DNA of 64,000 nucleotides, taken from contig NZ_LNSA01000011.1 of assembly GCF_001468465.1 (NCBI RefSeq), forward strand, positions 1 to 64,000, in the 5' to 3' direction. Positions within the stretch are counted from its first letter, which is position 1. Each line of letters starts with the position of its first letter. The notes beneath the pieces were generated by a model. That model ran no database searches, was not told the origin of the DNA, and saw nothing but the letters and a program-made list of their open reading frames with translations. The stretch comes from Sphingopyxis sp. H115 (GTDB lineage: Bacteria > Pseudomonadota > Alphaproteobacteria > Sphingomonadales > Sphingomonadaceae). Positions 25,391 through 33,117 of this stretch are shown piece after piece. The position numbers and the translations under genes were made by a program.

Positions 25391-25434
25391 TTAGTGATCC
25401 TCCTGCGTACTGCCATCACTCCCCCCTCGGGATA

Positions 25435-25451
25435 TGACACTTACTATGCCA
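25435..25451. promoter_or_regulatory. Candidate TetR operator upstream of sulfatase 2
   Basis: TGACACTTACTATGCCA, the second copy of the palindrome seen at 21986-22002, again 45 nt from the sulfatase start (25390). It is followed immediately by a perfect 12-bp dyad CCAATATATTGG (25449-25460), which may be part of the same control region. Confidence 0.65.
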
Positions 25452-25493
25452 ATATATTGGCGAGTCAATGGGCAGTCGGCGGGTTCGAATACC

Positions 25494-26282
25494 TCAACGC
25501 TCGCGATATTCCGGCGCGCGCTTTTCCAGGAAGGCCGCGAGCGCCTCGCGGTGATCTTCGGTCGCCGACAGGATCACCTGCTGACGATCCTCGATCGCCA
25601 TCGCGGCGTCGAGGCTTTGCGCGTCGATATTGAGATTGAGCGCCTGTTTCGACAGCCGCAGCCCGTGCGGGCTGGTCGCCAGCATCTCGTCGGCGAGCGC
25701 GAGGCCGCGGTCCAGCAGCGCGTCGTCGTCGACAATCTCGCTGACCAGCCCGGCGCGCAGCGCGCGGTCGGCATCGATGAAGCGTCCGGTCAGAATCATC
25801 TCGGCCGCGAGGCTGGCGCCGACCAGCCGCGGCAGGAAATAGCTCGACGCCATGTCACAGCCGCCGAGGCCGATGCGGATATAGGCGGCATTGCAGCGAA
25901 ACGAGGGCGCGGCATAGCGCACATCGGAGGCGAGCAGCAGCGACAGCCCGCCGCCGCACGCGGCGCCGTGCCCGAGTGCGATCACCGGCTGCGGGCAGGC
26001 GCGCATCTTGCGATAGATATTGCCAATGCTGGTCTGGGTACGCAGCGTGCGAAGCACCGGCGTCTCGTCGCTCGACCGGTCTTCCTGAATGTCGAGACCG
26101 GCGCAGAAACCACGCCCCGCGCCGCGCAGGATCACGACGCGAACATCGGTGCGTTCGGCAAGGCCGCCGAAATAGGCATTGAGTTCGTCGACCAGCCCCT
26201 CGTTCAGCGCGTTGAGCCGTTCGGGCCGGTTGAGCGTCGCGATTTCGACCGCGCCGCACGCCTCGACCAGCAGTTCGCTCAC
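25494..26282 (-). CDS. Enoyl-CoA hydratase/isomerase family protein
   Basis: A 262-aa crotonase-fold enzyme. VEIATLNRPERLNALN opens the domain; the oxyanion holes are in GRGFCAGLDI and HGAACGGGLSL. The segment RIGLGGCDMASSYFLPRLVG carries Asp where classical hydratases have the second catalytic Glu, a variant typical of a large uncharacterised crotonase subgroup, so hydratase activity is not assured. GTG start at 26282 overlaps the stop of the SDR gene (GTGA), so the two enzymes are co-produced. Probable role: a beta-oxidation-like step on an acyl-CoA. Confidence 0.88.
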   Translation of the reverse strand: MSELLVEACGAVEIATLNRPERLNALNEGLVDELNAYFGGLAERTDVRVVILRGAGRGFCAGLDIQEDRSSDETPVLRTLRTQTSIGNIYRKMRACPQPVIALGHGAACGGGLSLLLASDVRYAAPSFRCNAAYIRIGLGGCDMASSYFLPRLVGASLAAEMILTGRFIDADRALRAGLVSEIVDDDALLDRGLALADEMLATSPHGLRLSKQALNLNIDAQSLDAAMAIEDRQQVILSATEDHREALAAFLEKRAPEYRER

Positions 26283-27055
26283 AGCGTCTGCCCGTCGTCG
26301 ACCGTGATCACGCTGCCGGTGATGCCGAGCGCGGCGTCGGAGCAGAGCAGGAGCAGCGGCGCATGTAGGTCGCTCGGCGGGCGCATGCGCTGGCGCGGGA
26401 AGCTTTTTACCATCGCCGCGCCAACATCGCTGTCGAACAGTTCGGCGGTCATTTCGGATTCGAAATAGCCGGGCTGGATCACGTTGACGCTGATCCCGCG
26501 CCGTGCCCATTCGCGCGCCAGCGCCTTGCCCAGATGGCGCACCGCCGCCTTGGTCGCGCCATAGACCGAGGTCGCCGGGAAAATCTTTTCCGCAGTGATC
26601 GACCCGATCAGCACGATGCGGCCGTTCTGCTTTTCGCGGCTGCCCGCCTTGTCGAGCCGCTTGGCCCCTTCGGTCGCAGTCAGGAACACGCCGCGGACAT
26701 TGGCCGCGAGCAGGAAATCGATCTCTTCGACCGAAAGGCCCATCGCCATCTTCTCCGTCGCGACGCCGGCGTTGGCGACGATCGTATCGACGGTGCCGAA
26801 TGCCGCTTCGGCCGCGTCATAGGCGGCCTTGGTCGATTCTTCGTCGGTGACATCCATGCTGACCGAGATCGCTTTCCCTCCTGCCGCCTCGATCGCCGCG
26901 ACCTGCTCCGCGAGCTTGTCAGCACGGCGCGCGGCGAGCACGACGTTGGCCCCTGCGGCAGCGAGCGCCTTGGCGAAGCCCGCGCCGAGGCCCGAGGAGG
27001 CGCCGGTCACCAGCGCCACGCGTCCCGTAAGATCGAATTTCGGCTGCTCCGCCAT
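26279..27055 (-). CDS. Short-chain dehydrogenase/reductase (SDR)
   Basis: 258 aa, classical SDR. Cofactor motif TGASSGLGAGF near residue 18, NAG at about 97, catalytic Ser in LIGSITAEK, and Y-x3-K in YGATKAA. It ends with GSVITVDDGQTL, the usual C-terminal sequence. Probable 3-hydroxyacyl-CoA or secondary-alcohol dehydrogenase, given the coupled crotonase gene. I use ATG 27055 (MAEQPKFDLTG), with GGAAAGGGA upstream, rather than the in-frame ATG ten codons earlier. A 16-bp palindrome lies 40 nt upstream. Confidence 0.9.
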   Translation of the reverse strand: MAEQPKFDLTGRVALVTGASSGLGAGFAKALAAAGANVVLAARRADKLAEQVAAIEAAGGKAISVSMDVTDEESTKAAYDAAEAAFGTVDTIVANAGVATEKMAMGLSVEEIDFLLAANVRGVFLTATEGAKRLDKAGSREKQNGRIVLIGSITAEKIFPATSVYGATKAAVRHLGKALAREWARRGISVNVIQPGYFESEMTAELFDSDVGAAMVKSFPRQRMRPPSDLHAPLLLLCSDAALGITGSVITVDDGQTL

Positions 27056-27094
27056 CGCATTCCCTTTCCTTCGTTTGCTATGCATTGGTCCCGA

Positions 27095-27110
27095 TTGACG
27101 TTCACGTCAA
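27095..27110. promoter_or_regulatory. Palindromic operator upstream of the SDR-crotonase pair
   Basis: TTGACGTTCACGTCAA is a perfect dyad of 7-bp arms (TTGACGT/ACGTCAA) around two bases. It resembles sites of regulators of fatty-acid and branched-chain acyl-CoA catabolism such as MerR-family LiuR; the regulator is not in this window. It lies 40 nt upstream of the SDR start. Confidence 0.6.
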
Positions 27111-27201
27111 CCAAGCGGACAGTGGAGGCGAAAAAGTGCAAAAGAGCTGTTGACGAGCAGATTTTGTTCTCTTAATGTTCCATCCGTGCACGACGAACCT
27201 C

Positions 27202-27240
27202 ATCCCCCGCCGCGGCTGCCGAGTGTGGCGGGTGGGGGAT
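27202..27240 (-). terminator. Hairpin just past the kefB stop
   Basis: ATCCCCC (27202-27208) pairs with GGGGGAT (27234-27240), with partial GC pairing further in. It begins 6 nt after the antiporter stop codon on the minus strand. No T-run follows, so intrinsic termination is doubtful. Confidence 0.35.
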
Positions 27241-27245
27241 AAAGG

Positions 27246-29057
27246 TCACCGCGTATCGGTGGGCTTCACAATATATCGATCACGATCCTCGATCGGCACA
27301 TTGCCCTGGATCAGGTGGCGGCTGGCGTAGACGCCGGCGCAGATGTCGATATCGAACCGTTCTTGGTCGCGCCGCCGCGTATCGTCCATGATGTCGCCGA
27401 TCGCCTGTTCATCAACCTCGAGCCGCCGCAGCGCTTCTTCCGCCATAACCAGCGCGGATTCGAAGGTTTCGCGTATCTGGTAATCGGCGTTGGCATGCAC
27501 GAGCTCGATCGCATGTTCGCGGTCGAACGCACGTGCCAGCAAAGGAGTATGCGGAAACTCCGCCTTCACCAGTTCGACGATCTTGAGCGTCGTTTCGCGA
27601 TCGTCGGTCGCAACGATGATCATCCGCGCGTCCTCCGCTCCCGCAGCATGGAGGATGTCGAGCCGGGTCCCGTCGCCATAATAAATCTTGAAGCCGAAAG
27701 CCATGGATTCGCGAATGGCGATCGTATCGGTATCGATCAGCGAGATCGAACAGCCATTGGCGAAGAGCGGCTGGCTGACAATCTGGCCGAAGCGGCCGAA
27801 ACCGATCATCAACACGCTGGCGCTGAGATTTTCCGCAACATCGAGGTCGTCGGCCTTGTCCTCAGCGCGCGGCATGAAACGGTCGTGCAGGATGACCATA
27901 ATCGGGGTCAGGACCATCGAAACGATGATGATCGCTGTCAGGATCGCATTGCTCGTCGCATCGATGATCCCGACGCCGGCCGCTGCGGAATAGAGGACGA
28001 AGGCAAATTCACCGCCCTGCGCCATCAGCACCGCGCGCTCCGTCGCCTCGGCATGGCCGCTCTTGAACAACCGTGCGACGGCATAGATGACGATTATCTT
28101 GAGCGTCATGTAAGCCGTGACCGAGATCGCGATAAGGCCCAGATTGGCGGCGACGATATCGAGGTCGAGCGCCATGCCGACGCCGAGGAAGAAAAGACCG
28201 AGCAGCACGCCGCGAAACGGCTCGACATCGGCCTCGAGTTGGTGGCGGAAGGAGGATTCGGAGAGAAGTACGCCGGCGAGGAAGGCCCCCATCGCCATCG
28301 ACAGCCCCGCCAGTTGCATCGCAAGCGCGGCGCCGAGAACGACGAGCAGCGCCGCAGCGGTCATCACCTCGCGCGCCTTTGCCCGACCGAGCAAGCGGAA
28401 CATCGGATCGAGCAGGTAGCGGCCCGCAAGGATCAGGCCCAAGATCGCGCCAAGGCCGATGGCTACCGAAATCAGCCGGTCGATCGTCGACACGGCCTCG
28501 CCGCCGGGCGCGAGAAAGGCGGTGAGCGCGAGCAGCGGCACAATCGCCAAATCTTCGAGCAGCAGGATCGCGATGATCCGCCGTCCTTTGGGCTGGCCTA
28601 TCGCGCGCCGCTCGTCGAGCATCTGCATGACGATCGCGGTCGAGGTCAGTACGAAACCGGTGCCCGCGACAAAGCTCGCCGCCACCGGATAGCCGAGCGC
28701 GAGCCCGACGCAGATGAGCAGCGCGATAGCCCCGCCGACCTGCGCCGCGCCGAGCCCGAATATCTCGCCACGCATCGCCCACAGGCGCGACGGCTGCATC
28801 TCCAGCCCGATGATGAAAAGGAACATGACGACGCCGAGTTCAGCGACGTGGAGGATCGTCTGCGCGTCCGAGAACAGCGCCAGCCCGAACGGGCCGATCG
28901 CAAGCCCCGCCGCAAGATAGCCGAGCACCGAGCCGAGCCCCAGTCGCTTGAACAAGGGAACGGCGATCACGGCGGCCCCAAGCAGGATGACGATCGGCAG
29001 CAAGTCGAAACCGTGCGCTGCGGCTTCGGCCGCATGGGATGCTGTTTCGGCGGCCAC
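27246..29057 (-). CDS. Monovalent cation:proton antiporter-2 (KefB/KefC type)
   Basis: 603 aa. Residues about 20-390 form the CPA2 membrane domain (LGLGSVLGYLAAGLAIGPFGL, ELGVVMFLFIIGLEM, TSTAIVMQML, LLLEDLAIVPLLAL). Residues about 410-530 form a cytoplasmic RCK_N/TrkA-N domain (SVLMIGFGRFGQIVSQPLF, YYGDGTRLDILHAAGAEDA) that binds NAD or glutathione adducts. It is a K+/H+ antiporter, potentially gated by electrophile stress. The start is GTG 29057 with GAGGGG upstream. No KefG/KefF ancillary gene is adjacent. Confidence 0.93.
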   Translation of the reverse strand: MAAETASHAAEAAAHGFDLLPIVILLGAAVIAVPLFKRLGLGSVLGYLAAGLAIGPFGLALFSDAQTILHVAELGVVMFLFIIGLEMQPSRLWAMRGEIFGLGAAQVGGAIALLICVGLALGYPVAASFVAGTGFVLTSTAIVMQMLDERRAIGQPKGRRIIAILLLEDLAIVPLLALTAFLAPGGEAVSTIDRLISVAIGLGAILGLILAGRYLLDPMFRLLGRAKAREVMTAAALLVVLGAALAMQLAGLSMAMGAFLAGVLLSESSFRHQLEADVEPFRGVLLGLFFLGVGMALDLDIVAANLGLIAISVTAYMTLKIIVIYAVARLFKSGHAEATERAVLMAQGGEFAFVLYSAAAGVGIIDATSNAILTAIIIVSMVLTPIMVILHDRFMPRAEDKADDLDVAENLSASVLMIGFGRFGQIVSQPLFANGCSISLIDTDTIAIRESMAFGFKIYYGDGTRLDILHAAGAEDARMIIVATDDRETTLKIVELVKAEFPHTPLLARAFDREHAIELVHANADYQIRETFESALVMAEEALRRLEVDEQAIGDIMDDTRRRDQERFDIDICAGVYASRHLIQGNVPIEDRDRYIVKPTDTR

Positions 29058-29133
29058 GATTTTCCCCTCGATCCAGTCGTCGGCCTTCAGCGTGCCCGCA
29101 AAGACGTTCGGGAATCAAGTGGCAGGAGCATTC

Positions 29134-30813
29134 CTAATCATATCCGGCCGTGCGGCGAATGCCCCGCGCCGCGGGAGGGTCGGCAAGTTCGACGACATGA
29201 ACTTCGGGCCCCGAACTGATGCCCGGCACGGGCCGCGCCACCAGCCGCAACCGCCCGCCCTCGAGCAGTCGATCGTAACGCCGCAACGCCTCGCGATAAT
29301 GGACAGGGTCGGCATCGTAGCGAATATGGTTGGTCACGACCGCAAAATCGGCACGGCAACTGTCCAATCGCGCCATATCGACATGGCCGACATCGACGAT
29401 CGCGCCACCCTGTCGCCGGTCCTCGACGTCCGATTGGCTGATCCGGCCCGCGAGCATGTCGTGCACATCGACACAGCCCGCCGATCCCATCGGGTAGAGC
29501 AATTGCCAGGGCTCGTCCAAAAGATCGAACGCCGGATGTTCGATCAAGATCCGGCTGCCCCCCGGCGCGTGATCGCGAAGCCAGGCGGAGGCGATCTGGC
29601 GTGTGTCGTGCCGCCTGCCTGCCGCCTCCAGCCGCTCGGTCGCCACCATCGGGATCAGGAGCAATCCAAGCGCGACGGGCAGCGCGATCCGGGCGCGCGG
29701 CGCAGGCAGCACGTCAGCCATGGCACATAGGGCCCGTGCCGCCGCAAGCGCGGCAAAAGGCAGCAGCGGGACGATCCATCTTTCCCAGCGCAGCGACTGC
29801 GCCGCGACGACGCCAAGGAAGATCAGGCAGAAAGGCAGGATGACCCACGCCCAGCGTCGTCGATCGCCCGCACCCCAGATCAGCCCGCCGCCGACGAGCA
29901 GCAGGCCGCCGATTCCCAGCGACGAAAAGAACGGCCCGGCGATGTACCAACCCAGATTGTCGAACAGCCCGTCGCCCGTCGCCCCGGGATGCAGCGGCCG
30001 CGCCTCGCCCGACAGATTCCGCAGAACGGTGGCATGGTCGATGAGCAGGAACGGCGAGACGATGAAAAGGGTCGCCACCGCCGCGAAGCCCGAAAATGCG
30101 AGGTCGCGCCATTCTGCCACGCCGGATCGCCGCCGACAAAGGTAAGCGCCAATCACCGCAACGCCGATCACCGCACCCGGCCATTTCGTTGCGCAGGCAA
30201 GCCCGGCAAAAAACCCGGCAAACAGATAGTCACGGCGGCGGCCGTCGCGTGCGATCGCCAGCGCCGACTGTGCGCAAAGCAGCATGAACAGGCTGGCCTG
30301 CACGTCGGTACGGACGATCTGCGAATATTCGACTTGGACCGCATTGACCGCGAGGATTGCGGCTGCGACGAGACCGACCCGATCGCCGCCAAGCCGCTTG
30401 CCGAGCCGCCAGGTCATCCAAACGCAAGCAACCCCGAACGCCACCATCAGCAACCGGGCGGGCAGGAAGACGATACCCGGATCGGTGTAGACCGCCGCGG
30501 CGAAGGCGTCGAAATCGGCGAAACGCCCGGTCAGGATGCCGAGGCCGCCGACGAGGAGGACGACCAGCATCAACGAATAGAAGGTGATGGTGCCCGGATG
30601 TCCGAACCATCCGGGGTCGAGCGTCGATTTTGAGAGCATTTCGACTGCCGTCGCCATGAACAGCGGTTCGTCGGCGTCGTTGAGCGCCGGAAGGCCAAAG
30701 CCGACACCGTCGAGACGCAGCAGGACCGCGACAAGCAGGATCAGGCACAAGCCCGCCGGCCCGGTGAGGACCTTCCAGGGCGAATTGCGGGCTGTGGGCG
30801 TCGGGTCCGTCAT
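29134..30813 (-). CDS. Membrane glycosyltransferase of the GT39/ArnT-like class
   Basis: 559 aa, ten or more hydrophobic spans, with the periplasmic first-loop acidic motif NDADEPLF that serves as the catalytic Asp-Glu in GT-C enzymes, and a soluble C-terminal tail (about 420-559). It probably transfers a sugar from a polyprenyl-phosphate donor to a surface glycan or protein on the periplasmic face. The start at ATG 30813 lies only 28 nt from the divergent rfbF start, linking it to the neighbouring polysaccharide genes. Donor and acceptor unknown. Confidence 0.8.
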   Translation of the reverse strand: MTDPTPTARNSPWKVLTGPAGLCLILLVAVLLRLDGVGFGLPALNDADEPLFMATAVEMLSKSTLDPGWFGHPGTITFYSLMLVVLLVGGLGILTGRFADFDAFAAAVYTDPGIVFLPARLLMVAFGVACVWMTWRLGKRLGGDRVGLVAAAILAVNAVQVEYSQIVRTDVQASLFMLLCAQSALAIARDGRRRDYLFAGFFAGLACATKWPGAVIGVAVIGAYLCRRRSGVAEWRDLAFSGFAAVATLFIVSPFLLIDHATVLRNLSGEARPLHPGATGDGLFDNLGWYIAGPFFSSLGIGGLLLVGGGLIWGAGDRRRWAWVILPFCLIFLGVVAAQSLRWERWIVPLLPFAALAAARALCAMADVLPAPRARIALPVALGLLLIPMVATERLEAAGRRHDTRQIASAWLRDHAPGGSRILIEHPAFDLLDEPWQLLYPMGSAGCVDVHDMLAGRISQSDVEDRRQGGAIVDVGHVDMARLDSCRADFAVVTNHIRYDADPVHYREALRRYDRLLEGGRLRLVARPVPGISSGPEVHVVELADPPAARGIRRTAGYD

Positions 30814-30841
30814 GCTGTCGGGACCTAGACGTGGAGCAACG

Positions 30842-31615
30842 ATGCAAACCGTAATTTTGGCCGGCGGCCTTGGCAGTCGCCTTGGTGAGGAGACCGCCAT
30901 CAAGCCCAAGCCGATGGTGGAAATCGGCGGGATGCCGATCCTTTGGCATATTATGAAGATTTATTCCGCAAGCGGATTCAACGACTTCGTCGTATGCCTC
31001 GGCTATAAAGGCTATTTGATCAAGGAATTTTTCGCCAATTATTTCCTCCACACGTCAGACGTCACGATCGACCTGCGCAATGGCAATGGCATGGAGGTGC
31101 ATCATGCGCGCAGCGAACCCTGGCGGATCACGCTTGTCGAAACGGGTCCGACGACGATGACCGGCGGACGGCTCGCCGCGATCCGCCCCTATCTCGATCC
31201 CGACGAGCCCTTCTGCTTCACCTATGGTGACGGCGTCGCCGATATCGACATTTCGGAGCTGGTCGATTTCCATCGCACCCACGGGCTGCGCGCCACCGTG
31301 ACGTCGGTCACCCCGCCGGGACGGTTCGGCGCGCTCGCCTTCGACGGCGACCGCGTCACCGATTTCCGCGAAAAGCCGATGGGCGACGGCGGCCGGATCA
31401 ACGGCGGCTTCTTCGTCGCCGACCCTTCGGTCCTCGATCTGGTCGACGGCCCCGAAACGGTCTGGGAAAGCGGTCCGCTCGAACAGCTCGCGCGCGGCGG
31501 CGAATTGATGGGTTATCGCCACGAAGGTTTCTGGCAGCCGATGGATACGCTGCGCGACAAGCTCTTCCTCGAAGACCTCTGGAATAAGGGCGAAGCGCCG
31601 TGGAAGCGCTGGTGA
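30842..31615 (+). CDS. rfbF: Glucose-1-phosphate cytidylyltransferase
   Basis: 257 aa. The nucleotidyltransferase signature AGGLGSRLGEETAIKPKPMV is followed by CLGYKGYLIKEFFANY and CFTYGDGVADIDI, all typical of RfbF/DdhA. It makes CDP-glucose from CTP and glucose 1-phosphate, the first step to CDP-linked 6-deoxy sugars. ATG 30842 has GTGGAG upstream. Its 3' end overlaps rfbG, so the two are coupled. Confidence 0.96.
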   Translation: MQTVILAGGLGSRLGEETAIKPKPMVEIGGMPILWHIMKIYSASGFNDFVVCLGYKGYLIKEFFANYFLHTSDVTIDLRNGNGMEVHHARSEPWRITLVETGPTTMTGGRLAAIRPYLDPDEPFCFTYGDGVADIDISELVDFHRTHGLRATVTSVTPPGRFGALAFDGDRVTDFREKPMGDGGRINGGFFVADPSVLDLVDGPETVWESGPLEQLARGGELMGYRHEGFWQPMDTLRDKLFLEDLWNKGEAPWKRW

Positions 31616-32706
31616 GCGCCGCATCGGCATCGCTGTGGGCCGGGCGCCGCGTCCTCGTGACCGGTCACACGGGCTTCAAGGGAAGCTGGCTCAGCCTGTG
31701 GCTGCATCATATGGGGGCGAACGTCACCGGCTTTGCCCTGCCCCCGCCGACGCAGCCCAGCCTGTTCGAGGCAGCGCGCGTTGGCGAACTCGTCCGCCAT
31801 GTCGAAGGCGATGTGCGCGACGCCGCGGCGCTGCGCCGGACCGTCGAAGACTGCGCACCCGACGTTATCTTTCACCTTGCCGCACAGCCGCTCGTCCGCC
31901 TGTCATACCGCGAGCCCGTCGAAACCTATGCGACCAACGTCATGGGCACGGTCCACCTGCTCGACGCCGCGCGGCAGGCGGCGGGCGTCAAGGCGATCGT
32001 CTGCGTCACCAGCGACAAATGCTATGAAAACCGCGAATGGGTCTGGCCCTATCGCGAAAGCGACCCGATGGGCGGCCACGACCCCTATAGCAACAGCAAG
32101 GGCTGCGCCGAACTCGTCGTGTCGGCGTGGCGCAGCAGCTTCTTCGACGTCGCGGGACCGCTCCTCGCCTCGGCGCGCGCCGGCAATGTCATCGGCGGTG
32201 GCGACTGGGCCGACGACCGGCTGATCCCCGACCTGATCCGCGCGCTGGCATCGGGCACCGCACCGCTGATCCGGTCGCCCGCTTCGGTGCGTCCCTGGCA
32301 GCATGTGCTGGAGGCGCTCCACGGCTATTTGATGCTCGCCGAATATCTGCTCGCGGGTGAGCGGGCCTTCGCCGGCAGCTGGAATTTCGGTCCATCCGAC
32401 GAGGATGCCCGGCCGGTGTCGTGGATCGTCGAGCGGCTTCAGGCGGCATGGGGCGATCATCGGGCCGCGCTCGCCGCCGGCGGGCCGCAGCCGCACGAGG
32501 CCACGCTTCTGCGGCTCGACAGTTCCAAGGCGCGCGCCGAACTCGGCTGGCGCCCGGTGCTGCCGCTGGCGACCGCGCTGGAATGGATCAGCGAATGGCA
32601 CAAGGCGGTCGATGATGGCGCCGATGCGCGCGCGATAACGCTCGCGCAGATCGATCGTTATATCGGACGGCAAGGGCTGGGCGGGACGGCGCGGGCCGCG
32701 GCTTAG
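31600..32706 (+). CDS. rfbG: CDP-glucose 4,6-dehydratase
   Basis: 368 aa, extended SDR. NAD-binding VTGHTGFKGSWLSLWL is diagnostic for RfbG/DdhB. CVTSDKCYENREW and the YxxxK equivalent YSNSK complete the active site, with GNVIGGGDWADDRLIPD afterwards. It converts CDP-glucose to CDP-4-keto-6-deoxyglucose. GTG 31600 starts inside rfbF; GTG 31612, whose GTGA overlaps the rfbF stop, is an equally good alternative giving 364 aa. It converges with gtrA, the two stop codons overlapping at 32703-32706. Confidence 0.95.
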   Translation: MEALVSAASASLWAGRRVLVTGHTGFKGSWLSLWLHHMGANVTGFALPPPTQPSLFEAARVGELVRHVEGDVRDAAALRRTVEDCAPDVIFHLAAQPLVRLSYREPVETYATNVMGTVHLLDAARQAAGVKAIVCVTSDKCYENREWVWPYRESDPMGGHDPYSNSKGCAELVVSAWRSSFFDVAGPLLASARAGNVIGGGDWADDRLIPDLIRALASGTAPLIRSPASVRPWQHVLEALHGYLMLAEYLLAGERAFAGSWNFGPSDEDARPVSWIVERLQAAWGDHRAALAAGGPQPHEATLLRLDSSKARAELGWRPVLPLATALEWISEWHKAVDDGADARAITLAQIDRYIGRQGLGGTARAAA

Positions 32707-33113
32707 GATGCGCCGCGGTCCCGAAAGGTGACGCGGTTGTGCCAGAACCAGCTGCCGATCACGAGGATGATCGTGAAGCCGAGCTGCGCGACGATCGGCG
32801 ATATGCCGCCAACCTCAACCAGCAACGGCAGCGCCGCCCAGTTCGCGGCATAGTTGAACAGGTAGAAGCTCGCGAAGGCGGCAAATTCGCGCAGGATATT
32901 GCCGCGCGTGCGGAATACGCCGAGCTTATAGGTCGTGAAGGCGAAGCAGAGACACACGATCTGCGCGATCCCCAGCGCGGTCATATAATGGGTGCGGAAC
33001 AAGGGCACCGCCCAGAGCAGCAGAGGATAGAAGGAGAGCCCGAACAGCGTGTTCAGGCCGCCCGCGACGAGGAAGCGCAGCGGCCGTCCGAGCGGAACCA
33101 CGCGGCCGAGCAT
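32703..33113 (-). CDS. GtrA-family membrane protein
   Basis: 136 aa with four hydrophobic spans and the GtrA family pattern RFLVAGGLNTLFGLSFYPLL at the N-terminus and WFWHNRVTFRDR at the end. GtrA-like proteins are thought to assist flipping of polyprenyl-phosphate sugars. It is the last gene of the nine-gene minus-strand polysaccharide operon, and the GT2 protein at 37249 is its likely GtrB-type partner. Confidence 0.88.
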   Translation of the reverse strand: MLGRVVPLGRPLRFLVAGGLNTLFGLSFYPLLLWAVPLFRTHYMTALGIAQIVCLCFAFTTYKLGVFRTRGNILREFAAFASFYLFNYAANWAALPLLVEVGGISPIVAQLGFTIILVIGSWFWHNRVTFRDRGAS

Positions 33114-33117
33114 CGGC

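Noticed and set aside
27121..27180. TTGACG near 27132 followed by AT-rich sequence as a plus-strand promoter
   Set aside because: No plus-strand gene follows; the KefB gene is encoded on the other strand, so the match is probably chance.
27315..29219. Plus-strand open frame of 634 codons opposite the KefB-type antiporter
   Set aside because: Shadow of a real membrane protein gene; highly charged low-complexity translation, no ribosome site of note and no recognisable domain.
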